In this document: one piece after another, positions 36,001-48,700 of the stretch
How the letters are laid out: each line of letters starts with the position of its first letter
How positions within the stretch are numbered: position 1 is the stretch's first letter
DNA from: Gymnogyps californianus
Taxonomy: Eukaryota; Chordata; Aves; Accipitriformes; Cathartidae
DNA length: 64,000 nt
Direction: 5' to 3'
NCBI RefSeq assembly: GCF_018139145.2
Contig: NC_059475.1
Span: 18,046,937-18,110,936 of the forward strand
The notes under the pieces: model-generated
The model's database searches: none
Seen by the model: the letters and a program-made list of their open reading frames with translations, nothing else
What the model was told of the DNA's origin: nothing
Program-made: the position numbers and the translations under genes

Positions 36001-38309
36001 CAGCAGGTCTGGCCTGAAATCATTCCCCAGCTCCGACACTAAGGTTTCTTGGAAGGAAAGCAACTTTCCTCTAAAAGTCCCTTTTAGGGGATGCCTGCTA
36101 ACCGTTGTTAGATTTTTCTCTCTCCTTATATCACATGCAGAGACAAAGGAATTCATTCTATCTCTGGAAAACATCTTTTTCTTTTTTTCCCCTTGGATTA
36201 GGTTAGCGGAGGAGAGGTTGTTCCAGTCTGGCACCTCTTGTGGTTACTGTGCTTATTTTGACTAAAAAACACCCGTGTGATCTGTACATATTTGAAATGG
36301 TTGCTTTTAATGCAAAAAAAATCTAAACAAAAATCTATGCAACTTAATTCCAGGCAAAAAAAAAAATCTTCTTCTGCATGAAGATCTACCTGGTGGACTG
36401 AGATGGCTCAGCAGGAGACCCACCTGGAAAAATAAAGGGAGGAGTGGCAGGTAGATTTGAACCAAGGATGCAATTTCCATTGCTGTAATTACACTTGCTA
36501 ATCATTAGTCATGTCCAGGTATTTGCATAGCTACAGAGGCTCACTGCAGTCACCTCTCATAACTAGGGATGCCCTAAACTGGGGCCTGCTGAAGTCGAGA
36601 GCATTAATTCCATTAATTTTTATGTTGTCTCATCGAACATTTGTTCATGCAGGTGTTTTAACCACTCTCTGGCTACTGTGGCATGAGCAGCATGTCCTTG
36701 TGCTCAGCTCAGATAAAGGCAGAGGGTCCATTGCAGGGTGAGGGAGGGCCATGCATTGCACACAAGCAATGTTACAGGGATGGAGGAGCCACCTTCAGCT
36801 GGTATGGGTCAAGGCATTAGAGGGTTGATCATAGGGGCTGCATCCCACAAGCTTCACTGGCAGCAAACTCACCAAGGTTAGAAGCCCAGCACCACAGGAG
36901 GCGGCTGACGGTGTGTATATCCACACATGGATTATGCAGGGAAAGGTTCGTGGGGGGTCTCCCTTGGCCGTAGCAATATCTTGCGTCGCAGTTTTCTTTA
37001 AACTGTGGGGAAGTTGGATTAGGTGAGGAATTCCACAATTTCTTAGCTTTTCAAATAACATGTCTGTGATATCACCCAGCCTGACTTGCGCTCCCACCTG
37101 CCTTGGGAATTCAGTTAACCCTTTGCCTGTTGACTTCAGGGCTTGCACCGGGGCTTCATGGAGGGCCTTTTTGGAGCCTGTTATCTTTGGCTGATGAAGA
37201 GACGGGGACTCAAGTGGCACCACCAAAGTGGTGCCAGAAATAGGGGGTAGCATCTGAATCACCTGCCATTTGGCTCTACCTACTTAGCCAAGCACTTGCT
37301 TCCCCCTCAGCACAAAAATACATGTGTGCACACACACGCACGCCTGCACGTGCTATGCAAGCATACCACCTGCTGTTTTGAAAAGCTACATGTATTTTTT
37401 TTGGTGGGGGTTACCTTCCTAGTAATTAGTAATTAGCTTAGCAGTCCCAAGGGTCCTACCCTGTGAGGTCTCCTGCTCCAAGAGTGCTGGAATCTCTACA
37501 AAACCATTGTTTCTCCCACCAGAGCCTTTCTGGAGTACAACCGGCACCATAAAAAAGCTCCCCCCCATCACACGGGATTGCATTATACCTATTTGCCCTG
37601 CGACACTACTTGGAGATGCCAATCCCATCTATACACCTGTCCTTGAAGGTTAAATAGTCCCGATGGCCAACAGGAGACAGTAGAGATGAGGCTTTCGAGG
37701 GTGCGTAGTCTCAGGTGGAGCCATGCGCAGGAAGCCCAAAGCCATCCCCATGCACTTTCCCCTGTCCCTCCATCCACTGTCCCCATGTGAAAGACCCTGA
37801 GACCCTCCTGCCAGGACGAGCTGGTGACATCCCCAAGCCCACCCTGGCTGGGAGCTGGCTCGGGGTGCAATCCCCAACTCAGCTGCCCCTGCTCTGCCAG
37901 TGCCATGCCACACTATCGCCGTGCTTGGTGGATTTTTCAGCGGCGGAGTATAAACATTTCTAGTGAAGTGCACTTAATGTAAGTTGCTTTGCCAAGTGCT
38001 GTTGCCTCCCCTCCTTCGTTATGACTATGAGAGAGTGTTTTGTTTAAGTGAGAAAACAAATTGCCCACACCTCCTACCTCCCCGTGGGCATCCATCACCC
38101 ATGGCAAGGGCAGCGTGGTCTGGAGGGGATGCTGGCAGCACAGGTGGGCACAGGGTACCCCTGTGTCATCTGCTTCAGGAATGGGAACGAGGGGAGGATG
38201 CAAGCAGTGGGGCCCTTATTGCAAACTCCCATACGCCCACTGCCAGTCATAGGTATTGAAAGTCCCAGCCCCTAAGGGAATGAGGCAACGGGGGACAGAT
38301 TTATTCCTG

Positions 38310-38425
38310 CCCCGAGCTGATGGATGAGGATGCAAACCAGAGGGAAATTAAGTGACTTGCCCAAGGTGATGTGTGGATGCAGTGGCAGAGGAAGGCTGCA
38401 CTTGGGGCGCAGGAGCCCTGTGTGA
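38310..38425 (+). repeat. MIR-like (CORE-SINE) relic
   Basis: The text gatggatgaggatgcaaacc, then aattaagtgacttgcccaag followed by gtgatg, then agtggcagaggaaggctgca follows the MIR consensus tail (gatgaggaaactgaggc, gttaagtgacttgcccaaggtcac, agtggcagagctggga). It is the clearest of the MIR-like relics in the window. Confidence 0.6.
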
Positions 38426-41400
38426 GCCCCGTGCTGCCCCTTCTCCCCATGTCCACAGCCGCCTACCCATGGGACCCCAGCCCCACGTCCTCCTTTGGGG
38501 TTTTCACTGTGCAGCTCAGACCCAAGGGCACCAGTGGCTGGGCCCAGCAGCCCATTTATCCTGCCCAAAAAGCCCCCAGCCTGAAGGAGTGATGGGGTGG
38601 CCCCCACTGGGGCTGGCAATTGGAGGTGGAGATGGGGATCCCTGATAAGGGGTGAAGCCCTGGCTTGGGGGAGATACTGCCACCCAACCCTCTGCCCGAA
38701 GACAATGAAAGCTGCAAACAAAGACCTGCACTGAAGCACAGCAGCAATGCAAAAAGAAAAAAAAAAAAAACAGAGGAAGAAACGCCTGAAAGATACATAG
38801 CTGGGATTCCTGAACCCCTCAGAGGTATTCGGGCTTAGCCAACAGGCTCGGGTTTTTTTTTCAAAGCCATTAATTACACAACAGAGACATATCTGCACCA
38901 CTCCACCTCTCCGCGGCAAATAAGGGCCCCACATACATTCCCTAAAATGCATCGCCCTCTGTGTTCAGTGCCATCACCTCTCTCGGGCACTTGGAAAAAT
39001 AACCCATCACAGGGTGATATTTCCAGCTGGCTCTTGTGTCTGATTTTCTGTGGAATATTGAACGGGCACTCAAAGCATGTGCCTCCAAAGGGCGCATCTG
39101 AAATACGTGAGCTGCATCAGCAGCGAATGCTGGAGGACATGGCAGAGGGCTGGAAATACTGCCCCGCTCACCTGGGCAGCTTTGCTGAGCAAGCTGACTG
39201 CACGACAAGGCCGAGGGGAAGCTCTCCAAGAGGCTGCACCAAGGAAAAATCAGCGCAAGGACTGCATCCCCCTCTGGCACAGCCCATCGTAGGCATTGCC
39301 ATGGCCACTCAGCGATGGCTGCTCTGTTGAAGCTGCTGGAGAGGACCTCAGCAACAACTGCTGTGTCTCTTTGAGGAAGAAGAATTTAAGAGCTCTCCTG
39401 CTTTCGCTCATGAATCCAGCAACATGCAGCCAGACTGACCAGTTCATACTGATGCTCCTGGGAGCAGGATAATACATTTTTAAGGGTGAACCCTGAGTTT
39501 TCCAAGTGAGGGCAGAGCAAAGCAGTGTGTGTGAGGGTGCTGTGCTGGGGGGTGAGACACAGACACCCTTAGACGGTATGGCGTGCTCCTGCTTGGAGGC
39601 GAGTGGCATCCCTGCAGCCCACCTTCCCACTGCTCAGCTCCTCCCCGGGGGACACGAGGATGCCCGCTACTAGTGCTGCCTTCCCACAGCATCCTCATCA
39701 GACTGTCCCTGCAGGCACACAGCTATGGCATGCAGTCTTCGCCCCAAAGAGCTTCTAGTCCAAAGGGTTTCCCACCGCCTCCCACAACACATTTCATTCG
39801 CAAGCTGTTTTGACTCAGAGCTTGCACCATAGACAGACCCATATTTGCACAACGCTATAAAGATCCAACTTCATCCCCTGGTGCTTGGAAGAACTAATTG
39901 TACCTGCTGGAGCTTTTATTGGTCCTTAAACGAGCTTGGACCTCTTCTTCCCCATGACATTCCAGTGAGTATTTTCATGGAAATGCTTTAAAAATAAATA
40001 AATAAGGAAAACAGGAAATGGTGATGTGCTTAGCTGTTAATATAGGCACAGACCCATCTTCCTTCTCTGCTACTGTATTTGTTGCACATTTTTGATACAA
40101 ATAATGAGACAAAACTTGGAGCCTTCCAGGCTCCCTCTGCAATGAAAAGAAGCTGGGGAGAGGGCGGGCATTTCTCCTTATCTACTCTATTCCACCCTTC
40201 TTGGAAATCCCTTTTGGGAAGTTGTTAGCTGAGCCGGAGTCCACTTTGGCAACCAGGGATGACCAAGAGATGTTTGGTGTTCCACAGATGATGGGGAGAA
40301 GGGAGACACTTCTGTTCCTTTCTGGGATCATATGACCCTGGGACCTTTTGGCCTCCTTCTTTTGGGCCATGCTGCGGACGGCATCCCAACAAGCAGACGC
40401 ACCGAGTTTCACTTGCTGAACACCATTCGTGCTTTTTCAATTCCTACCTTGCACTCAGCCACCATGACACCTCCCTACCCTGCATCCTCCTTCCTGCAGC
40501 CAAGTGAGGCTGCTCAGGCTGGAGCTTTTCTCTAATCACTGGGGATGTTGAATTTTAAAAGACGCTACAGGAATACCAAGTCTGTCCAGCCCACAAAAAA
40601 TGCATAGTTTGTCCTCTATATAAACAGGGGTGAAAACACTTGTGCCTTTTACCACTGTCACAAATTCCTCTGGCACAGTGCAATAACTTAACCTTGGAAT
40701 AACTTCATTTTTGCTATGCTCAGCACACTCCAGGTCCTCAGGATGCATCTGCCAACACCCCTCCTGAACACCTAAGTCCAACGAGCGCTGCAAGGCATCC
40801 GTAGACCTGGGCACGAGTTGCTACAAGAGTCCCTCTTTCGCTCTGAACATGCCAAAAAAAGCCTAAAGGCATCCTGCTTTTCCCCTGCCCATATAACAAT
40901 CCTGCAGCAGAAACCCTCTGAGCAGAAATGCTCTCCCCACCCAGGGGTGCCAGTAGCTCTGAGCAGACCTGCCCAGCCTCTGCTCTTGTTTGCTCCTTGT
41001 TGACCAGGGTCCCCAGGTGAGTTATTTCTCCCACTCTTCGTTCTTTGATTTCAATTTCACACAGGGACCTTCCATATATCACATCCCCTTTCACCAATGA
41101 ATCTCTCCTGTTCCAACAGTTTAGTGTGCCCCAGGATCAATATATTTTAGCAGCATGCAAGGACACAGTGTTATTGCCAGGTTACTGGGTTGTACAAAAC
41201 AAAAGGTATCGCTTTCTTAAAGCCACTGAAAAACGCTCTAGGCCAAGAACGATGATTCCTCTGCCATTAAACAGCTGTGTATAGGACTCCGGCTAATCAC
41301 TTTCCATTTAGGGATCACTTTTTCTCCTAGTCTTCAATGACAGGAGACCCAAACCCATGGCCCACCCTAACCCTCCTTTTGTCTCATCTTGGACATCTCA

Positions 41401-42751
41401 ACCTGCAGTGCCCAGATCTGTTGGGCATGTCAGTAAAATAGTCTGATATCTTCTGGTTGTCCTCACTCTTCACATAGGAGAATATAAGGTGCTTTACAAA
41501 CTGGGGTACCTATGTAATGCTGTAGGCACAGCACCTGAACCTTGCACCTGAAATCCCCGTTCTGCTCACCTTATCATTTATGGTGTAACTGTGAAATAAG
41601 CCAAACGAGCATCACAGGGTGTCTTGGTTGGGCTGGGATTAGGTGACCTCTCCCCTCTTTGGATTATAGGTGGAGAGGAAGGGAAAAGTCATGTAAATGT
41701 CCCCTTCCCCAAAGGTATCTGCTTGGCTCAGCTGCCTGGCAGCATCGTTAACATCCACCCTGGCCCGCGACCACTGTATTTCTGCAGCTATTTACATTCC
41801 TCTGCCTTTGCTGAAGCTCACATCCCTGCCTGCAAGGTCCAGGCTGGCCCAAGCTTTCCTGTTCTTCCCCCTTTCCCTGGAAAGCTTTCCGGCCCATTGC
41901 CGCATGTTGGTGGCCACCCACGAGCCGCTTTGATCAGCTCAGATGGGCAGTGCTGTCAGGGGGCTTTGCAGTCTGCCCGGACACTTCCACAGCTGCTGCA
42001 GCAGCAGAGGTTTTCTCTCCCAGTGCCAGGCATTCCCTGGTCCGTTTCAGGGCATCTTTCAGATGTTGCTTTTATTCCAGCTCCCGCTTTAGATTCATTT
42101 AGTTGCAGTTCGCTTTGGCTGACTTTGCTTTGTGAACACTGTCCTTGCTCCTTGCGAATTTAACGGGAACCCACAACCGCGATTTCTCTCCCAAACCATG
42201 CCGATGACCACGGAGGTCACACAAATGCAAGACGTGGTGGGCTATTTTTACTGCATTTCCAATGGTTTCAGGTGATGCTTTGCTGCAGCCCCATCCGCTT
42301 TCAAACCAAAATGCTTCCTGGGATTTTGTGTTTTTGCAAGCCCCTTGGCGGTCAGTGCCATGGTCCAGAGGCCTTCCTCTCCCTCTCTTTCTGCCTCCTT
42401 GTCCTCAGGTTAGCCGTGTCCTTGGCTTTATTGGTCCTCCTCCTGCTCTCCTTCGCAGGCCCTCCTTGCAGGCAATGCCAGGGGCTGGAGTTTGGGGTGG
42501 AGGCAGCTATTGTTCCAGCTATCTGCAGTGTAATGTTCCTTATGACTGTATTAAATGAAGGGCGGAGGTCACACATCCCTAGTTTAAATTAGGTTTAGGC
42601 TGACCTTTAACAATATTACACTCGTGGATCCTCTCATAACTCACCGAATAAACTCCCAGAGGGTTTTACCACCTCCCTCTTTTCTTCCTACTGTAAGGAT
42701 GCCCGAGGCTTAATGTGCTTCTCTCCAATTTTGCTTTGATTTCTAATCCTA

Positions 42752-42786
42752 TCCCCTTCTCCCCCTTCTCCCCCCCCCCCCCCCCC
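42752..42786 (+). repeat. Pure pyrimidine tract ending in C17
   Basis: 35 consecutive pyrimidines (tccccttctcccccttctc followed by C) end in an uninterrupted run of 17 C (42770-42786). The complementary strand is G-rich. Such tracts can form i-motif, quadruplex or triplex structures and are prone to length variation and sequencing error. Confidence 0.9.
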
Positions 42787-43011
42787 AATACAGATATATT
42801 CACTCCTTTAAAGGTGGGGGGAAAGAACCTGTTCCTTTTCTCTTCTGGGCGACAGCTCTTTCTTTTGTGTCTCTTTCTTTCCTTCCCCGCCCCCCTCCTC
42901 TTTCTTGACACAATGCACTATTTATTTGCACTGAAGGATAACTAAGAAGCAATTAAAAGATCAAAAGGCACAAACACAAGTAGATCCAGTGGCAACTTGT
43001 GGGGTTTATTT

Positions 43012-43031
43012 TGCTGCTGCTGCTGCTGCTG
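43012..43031 (+). repeat. Short (TGC)n microsatellite
   Basis: There are six to seven uninterrupted TGC/GCT units. The repeat is not in a recognised coding region. Confidence 0.9.
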
Positions 43032-45144
43032 AAGCTTCACCAAACTGCTGCCTTGTTTTTCCCCCAGCCAGAGAGACACCTCTCTTACTGGGTCGCCTCT
43101 TCCTCCGAGCAGACTTTTTTATGATCGCTGTTTTTCACCCCCATTGTTTGCTATTGCAGTTGTTTACTGGAAAATCACTTGTTTTTCTCAGGGAGATTAA
43201 CCCTCCAAGCTTTCTTTTGTCTACTCTCAGGAGGTCCTTGTGGTGAGCTGGGGGAAGGGAGCTGGGCTCCTTCAGCTATTAACAGTAGCTTACAGCCCTG
43301 CTTACCCCCCTGCCAAGGTTGGGTCCTTTCCTTTGATGGGGTTTTGCTTTTGCTGTGAGGAAAGGTGGTTGCTCTTTGTTAAGGATACCAGCTCTGCTGA
43401 GCGGTTTGCGAGGAGCCACGATTGGGATTTACTAAGTCCGGGGTATCTAGGAGAAACTCCTAAAGCCTAAGGTAAGCATCGATGGAGATTCCTCTTTTTG
43501 GGAGAAGTCTGGAGCCCTGCCACGTGCTGGCAGATGCTCAGTCTCTTTGACAGTCAGGCCACTTCTTTGCATGCTTCAATATCAATGTAGAAGCTGAGAT
43601 CTGATGCCTGTGTTTGAGTCTGGCGTGCACAGAACCGCTTCCTCAGCATCACCTCTCTCCCCGAGGTGTGCCGGTGTTTCGGTCGAAGCCTGCAGCCCTG
43701 ACACCAGGTCTGCTGGGTGTGATACACAGCGACACAGCCCAGGGAAGCACCGCCCAGAGGACAGCTCTGAGAACAGAAGGATGCTGGGGAGGGAAGGATG
43801 ACCAAAGCCTAGTGAGAAAGGACAAGTCCTGCCCATGTTTTCTTGGGCATGTTTAGGGCAATTCTGACTGTTCAGAGATGCACCAAGCCCCCCATCCTTG
43901 AAAAAAAAAAGTGCAAATGTGAAAAAAAAGAGAAAAAAAAAGTTTTCTTTATTGCATGGTGGGGTGAGGGCTGCTGCATTCTTGCCCTTTCATGCCACTA
44001 CCGATGGCAAGTTCTGCCTGAGATGGACCAACCTGCTGCCCAATCTCAGGCAGCTCTGCTCCTCTCCGCTCCAAGGAGGGTGCGTGCCCGCGGCGCAACC
44101 TGGGCTGCATGTCCCTGCAAGGGGTCACCCACTCGGGCAGCAGTGAGGCTGCAGGCACCTGGGGGCTGGCAAGGGCTGCCTTTGCCACTGGCGGAAAGCG
44201 AGGGGGTCCCTTCCCCTGGGGCAGCCACTTCCCCGGTGGGGCAGACTTGACGGGCAGGTCTTTTGGAGAAGGTGAGTTTTGCTTAATGCAGCACAACGTG
44301 ACTGCCATGCAGCACCGGCAGAGCAGCGGTAGTGCATTCAGCCCGCGCGCTGCTGTACAAGCACGGCGAAGCCTGGGAAAAGTCCCTTTGGCTTAAAGTA
44401 CTCGCTTGCAGAAGCCCGCGGGAAGCAGAGGCGACCTAGCGAGCAGGAACTGCTCCGGGAAGGTGCTCTGCAGGGTGCAAAATCCGAGTGCCGCTGCCCC
44501 GTGGAGGGGGAGCGTCCATATTGTCCACACGGACATGCATGGGTGGATGCAGGGGCTTGCTTCTGCTGAAGCAGGGGCTTGCCTGCCCGCACTGGGGTGC
44601 GTAACACGGGACAGGGCTCTGGGGCAGGTGTGCGAGTCCAGGGGTCCGTGCGGCCGGCACCCCTGAATGCCCGTGCCTTCACCAGGGAGCCCTTCGGAGC
44701 AGTTTGGGGGCTGGCGCAGGGCAAGGCGGATGGCGCAGGCACCTGTGCCCCGTGCGCACCTAGAGAGAGCCCCGAAAGCGGGGCAGGCAGGGCAATCTCC
44801 TGCTGCCCCCTCTCACTCCCCAGGGCTTGGGGCTCGCCATCCAGCAGCGAGAGGCGCTCAGGGGGTGCCCACCAGCATTTTGGGCAGGGGCTCGGGGCGC
44901 GGACCCCCACCTCCTCCCCTCACCTGCGGGGGCGGCGGGGGATGCGCGCAGCCCCCCTCCCCCCGGGGCCGGCCGGGGTGGGTCAAAGCCCCCATCCGGG
45001 AGCCGCCCGCGAAGAAATCGTGCGGCAGAAACTTTCTGTCCCTTCTTCCCTCCCCGAGCTGGACTCCGGAGGGTTACGAGGGAGAAGGAGGGAAGAAAGG
45101 AAGGGAGGGAGGGAAGAGAGGGGGTTAGACCGCTCTGCAACATT

Positions 45145-45212
45145 ATTGGCTGCGTGGCCGGGCTGGTGCTCGCTGGGGAAGTCAGAGCATGCCCATTGGG
45201 GGGGTATAAAAG
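45145..45212 (+). promoter_or_regulatory. IGF2: IGF2 core promoter: two inverted CCAAT boxes and TATA box
   Basis: TATAAAAG lies at 45205-45212, inside a G-rich context. ATTGG (inverted CCAAT) occurs at 45145-45149 in the classic context tattggctg, and again at 45195-45199 next to the TATA box. Transcription is expected to start near 45235. This would be the main promoter upstream of the leader exon that ends at 45731. Other IGF2 promoters may exist outside or inside the window. Confidence 0.7.
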
Positions 45213-45234
45213 GGGGGCAGCCGGAGCGCCTTGC

Positions 45235-45731
45235 CTGTCTCCTCGCTCGTGGGGCAGCCAGCCGGGAGCAGCGGGCAGTGAGGCAGCCGGCCCCTCCGCC
45301 CCGGCCAGGGGGACGCAGTCAATAAACACAAAAGTGAGAGCCACCCAAGGGGCAGCCAAAGCAGGAGGAGAGAAAGATAAGGAAAAAAAAGGGGTGGGGG
45401 GGGGAACAGGAAAAAAAAAAAGGAAAAAACAAAGAAAAAAAAGAAAAGGAAAGCGCTCGCTCGCTCGCTCTCTAGAATAACAAAATACCTGATCGTAACC
45501 AAATAACATCCTTCAGACAAAATCAAGCAGAGACTTGACATACCAAAAAGGCAAGGCGAGGAGAGCGAGCCAGGGCGCGGGGAAGGCGAGCCAAAGCCGC
45601 GATCGCTGCCAGGGCAGGACAGCAGCATGTCAAGCGCCGGGGCACACACGGATGAGCGCTGCCGGCAGCCTGCCTTCCTCCCCGGCCCGCCGCCGCCGCC
45701 AGAAGTTGAGAGTAGCAGCGGCAGCGCCAAG
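45235..45731 (+). other. IGF2: IGF2 leader exon
   Basis: The start is inferred from the TATA box. The end is set by the consensus donor aag|gtaagc (intron from 45732). The exon contains a ~90-nt A/G-rich tract (45363-45453), a (gctc)n stretch and then a GC-rich end. Scanning from 45235, the first ATG is at 45627. If this exon is spliced to 53442, that ATG is in frame with IGF2 (see separate entry). Confidence 0.65.
45627..45731 (+). CDS. IGF2: Candidate in-frame N-terminal extension of prepro-IGF2
   Basis: ATG at 45627 (A at -3) opens 35 codons starting MSSAGAHTDERCRQPAFLPG. A run of five prolines and a Ser-rich end precede the donor, which is in phase 0. Spliced to the acceptor at 53441, it continues V-Q-R and then the usual IGF2 methionine, giving a 225-residue precursor instead of 187. 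The nearest in-frame upstream stop is TAA at 45504. The extension has no hydrophobic segment, so the signal peptide would become internal (residues 39-62). Human IGF2 has an N-terminally extended isoform from an alternative leader exon, but I see no sequence similarity. Whether this one is translated is unknown; the ordinary start at 53451 remains the default. Confidence 0.45.
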
Positions 45732-48700
45732 GTAAGCGCCGCTCCGCGCCGCTCCGCGCCGCCCCTCCGCTGGCAGAGGCAGGAGGGCTCCCCCGTGCCG
45801 CGCCGTGCCGTGCCGCGCCGCGCCACGCCGGGCAGAGCCGTGCCATGCCGCTCTGTGCCATGCCGAGCCGCGCCGCGCCGTCCCCGCTGCCCGCCGTCCC
45901 CACGCGTGTCACTAGAGGGACCCCGAGAGCCGGCCCAGCCGCGGGCTGGCGGGGCGGCCCGCTGCGGTGGGGTGCGCGGGGTATCCCCGGGGGGCGCCCC
46001 GCGTCCCGGCGGCAGGGACAGCCCGCCGGCTGCCTGCGCCTGCGGCCCCCCGCACCTTGCAGGGGGGATGCTGGCAGCGGGACCGCTTGCGCGCGGTCTG
46101 CGCGCCCTTGGCGCGCCCGAGCAGTGGCGGGGAGCCGGCGCGGCGCGGGGCGGTCCCGCGTGGGGAGCCGCGGCGGGGCGTGCGGGGCCGGCTGGCAGCA
46201 GCGCGCGTGTGCGGGCAGCCGCGGTCGTGCGGGGGCCGGGCCGGCCCGGCGGCGGGGCCGGGGCTATGCGAGGTCACGCAGGGCTGCGCGGCCCCTGGCT
46301 GCCCGTGGCGCTCCCTCCGCTCGCGGGGTTGTTTTGGGAGCGGGGAGACGCTCGTAGCGGCGCGGCGCGGGGAAGGGACAGACAGTTCTCCGGCTTCGGA
46401 GACCGGGGAGATTATTAAACTCTCTTCTGCAAAACACTGCGGTGTGCTCGGTCTCGGAGGGATAAAAATACAGAGAGGAAAAACAAGAAAGCAAAGCCAA
46501 AATGGAGTGAGAGTTAATGGTTGGCATGCAGCCTTCGACGTCGTGATTTTTATTTTTTTTTTCTTCTTCTTCCTTCCCAATTGCTTTTCCCTACAGTAAT
46601 TGTTTTAAGAGCGCAACTTGGAAAGGTTTTAGCACTCTGCTGAGCAGTAGGGAATTGGGGCACATGAGGAAACTCGGATTTAGCGTAACTGTACCAGCAG
46701 ATGTGGCTGCCTTGCGTCAAGCCAGTGGTACTTTAGCAGGGTTTCCGATATGCCAGGTCTCGCTCAGGCGGCGTGGAGCAATCAAGTGTAAAAACAAGGT
46801 ATGTGTGGGTGGTTTTAAATAGACACCTCGGGAGAACCGCTGCTTTCAACCCTTGAGTCGAGGCTTCCTATACAAAGTCCGTAGTTTTCTTCCAAATGCC
46901 GGGATGTGCTTGGGAGGCCAAGGCCTGGTTTTCTTTGGGTTTATTTGTTGTCAGGTTGTGTGTGTGTGGTTTTTCCTTTTACTTCGCACAGTTCAGCATG
47001 TTGGGTTTTTTATTCCTCCTCTTGCCTTGATTTAGAGTAGAGTTGAGGAGCCTGGGTCGTGGGGTTTTGTGAGGGTGACTTTGTGCTAAGGACATCTGGA
47101 GGAATAAAACTGATTGACACTTCTGATTTGAGCTTCACTGAGCTGTTTTGGACCCAAGTTGACAATTTTGGTGGGGGTGAATGGGTCAGAGCTGTAAATC
47201 TTGCTCCATGTTGTCGACACCCACACAAGTTTACTCAGCCTTTCAAAGGGGCTATCCCGGCTCCTGTGAAAATTCATTAAGGGATAAAAGATTTGACACC
47301 GCAGGTCCCCTCCCACCGCCGCATGAAATTTGAGAGCCAAAATGTGTCTGCGTGTGTGTCCCAGCGCTTTTTCTGACAGGTGATCCTTTTTGCAGCCCAG
47401 CTGGAGGGCTGCTGCTTTGACCAAGCAACCCAGAGGTGTCAGTGCGTGTCTTCCCATTGATTCCTATAGGCTTCGGCGCGAGCCCGGCTTGCCTCATGGA
47501 GCACCAGAGAAAAGCATTTCTGTACTTCTCTTTTTTTCAATCAAACACAGCAGGTGAAGTCTTATTTTTAGAGGGACCGAGGAGTTGGTGTGTTTCCAGC
47601 AGTGCATACGAGCACTGTAAGTGGCCCACCCTCTCCCTGCTCGTGTCCTGGGGCTGACCTCTCCGATCCTTCTTCGGATTGTCTTTGCTTTTAAAGGCTG
47701 CTGTGTGTCTTAACAGGGCAAAGAGATACCGGCCTCCCTTGACACGTTTGCATTGAGGGGTCAGGAGAGGTGGGGGGCACCCGGGGAAGAAATCTGCCTT
47801 GGGGTTGCAGCCTGGCTCTCAAAGGGTTAAAGCCGCTCTGCCAAGACATAAAGTAAGTTCAGCATGTTGTGGGAATATCAGTTGCCAGTTGACTCCAGTC
47901 ACTACAATTTCTGATTTAACAGCTTAACTTGCTGTTAACTTTCCCTGATATACTCCAGGTTTTGGACGAGAATGCAGAAAGGAGAGAGGAACAATAAAGA
48001 AAGGAGTTAAGTGAGGCTACTAAAATGGACTTAAATCCCTTCACTGGGTCCTGCCAGCTGTCTTTAGAAGAGTTAAGCAAGATTGCATTTCCTTTTTTTT
48101 ATGCAATAAATCAAATGTTTCTGGGCTGCATACCAAAATTTGTGCAATACACTCTTACTCCCCAGTGGGGTGAGTAAATGGTACTGAATACCCCATTCAC
48201 CTTTTTCAGCTTGATTTTTCCACAGCTATGGTAGTTCTTGCTGCGGCACATATAGACGCGGGGTGCGGGCAGTGCTCCCCTGCCTGCCCCAGCCGCTGTC
48301 CCGCAGGCAGAGGAGTCAGGTGTCTCTCCGCACTCGCAGGATGGGAGGCGGAAAGGTGACCCCCGGCGCGGGGTGGAGTGGGCTGCTGATGTGGATGAGC
48401 AGTGAAGACAAAGAAGTGAGGGCTAGAAATAGCAGCAGCATTGCCAACCTCAGTCATATAAATGTCATGTGAGCCAGGTGCCAAGAATCATGAATTTTTT
48501 ATTTTTTTCAAGCCTGAGCTAAACAGCAGAACCCCTGGTCCTGAGTTGGTTTTATTTGCCTGACAGCTCGACGGTCGAAAGTTTTGTGTTTTGAAGCTTG
48601 CTTCTTCCAAGCTGTGGGTTGGAAATCTCCTTTCTCTTTTAGATGAAAAGGGAAGCTCTTCTGCAGCACAGCACATGGTGGCTTCTCTCCCTTCAGGTAC

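Larger units (their letters stand above)
24026..44600. other. INS-IGF2 spacer (20.6 kb), no recognised gene
   Basis: No exon of a known protein, tRNA, rRNA or microRNA was recognised on either strand. Identified items are a CTCF-like motif (31582-31595), an ancient sense-strand CR1 fragment (about 32760-33000), a MIR-like relic (38310-38425), a 35-nt pure pyrimidine tract ending in 17 C (42752-42786) and a short TGC repeat (43012-43031). Many open frames of 60-200 codons overlap on both strands. They look like chance products of moderate GC content. Unannotated non-coding transcripts or enhancers cannot be excluded by eye. Confidence 0.6.
44600..46430. promoter_or_regulatory. IGF2: CpG island over the IGF2 promoter and leader exon
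   Basis: Sequence from about 44.6 to 46.4 kb is strongly GC-rich with abundant CG dinucleotides, especially 45730-46380, and contrasts with its flanks. It contains the TATA/CCAAT promoter and the leader exon of IGF2. Many long open frames on both strands here are a by-product of the composition. Confidence 0.85.

Noticed and set aside
36795..37262. 155-codon minus-strand open frame in the INS-IGF2 spacer
   Set aside because: It resembles no family I know, has no supporting context and no start-site evidence. It could be an old repeat fragment, but I could not name one.
44579..46599. Several long overlapping open frames (up to about 260 codons) on both strands
   Set aside because: They lie in a CpG island where stops are rare by composition, and all frames on both strands are open together. 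None resembles a known protein apart from the 35 codons discussed for IGF2.
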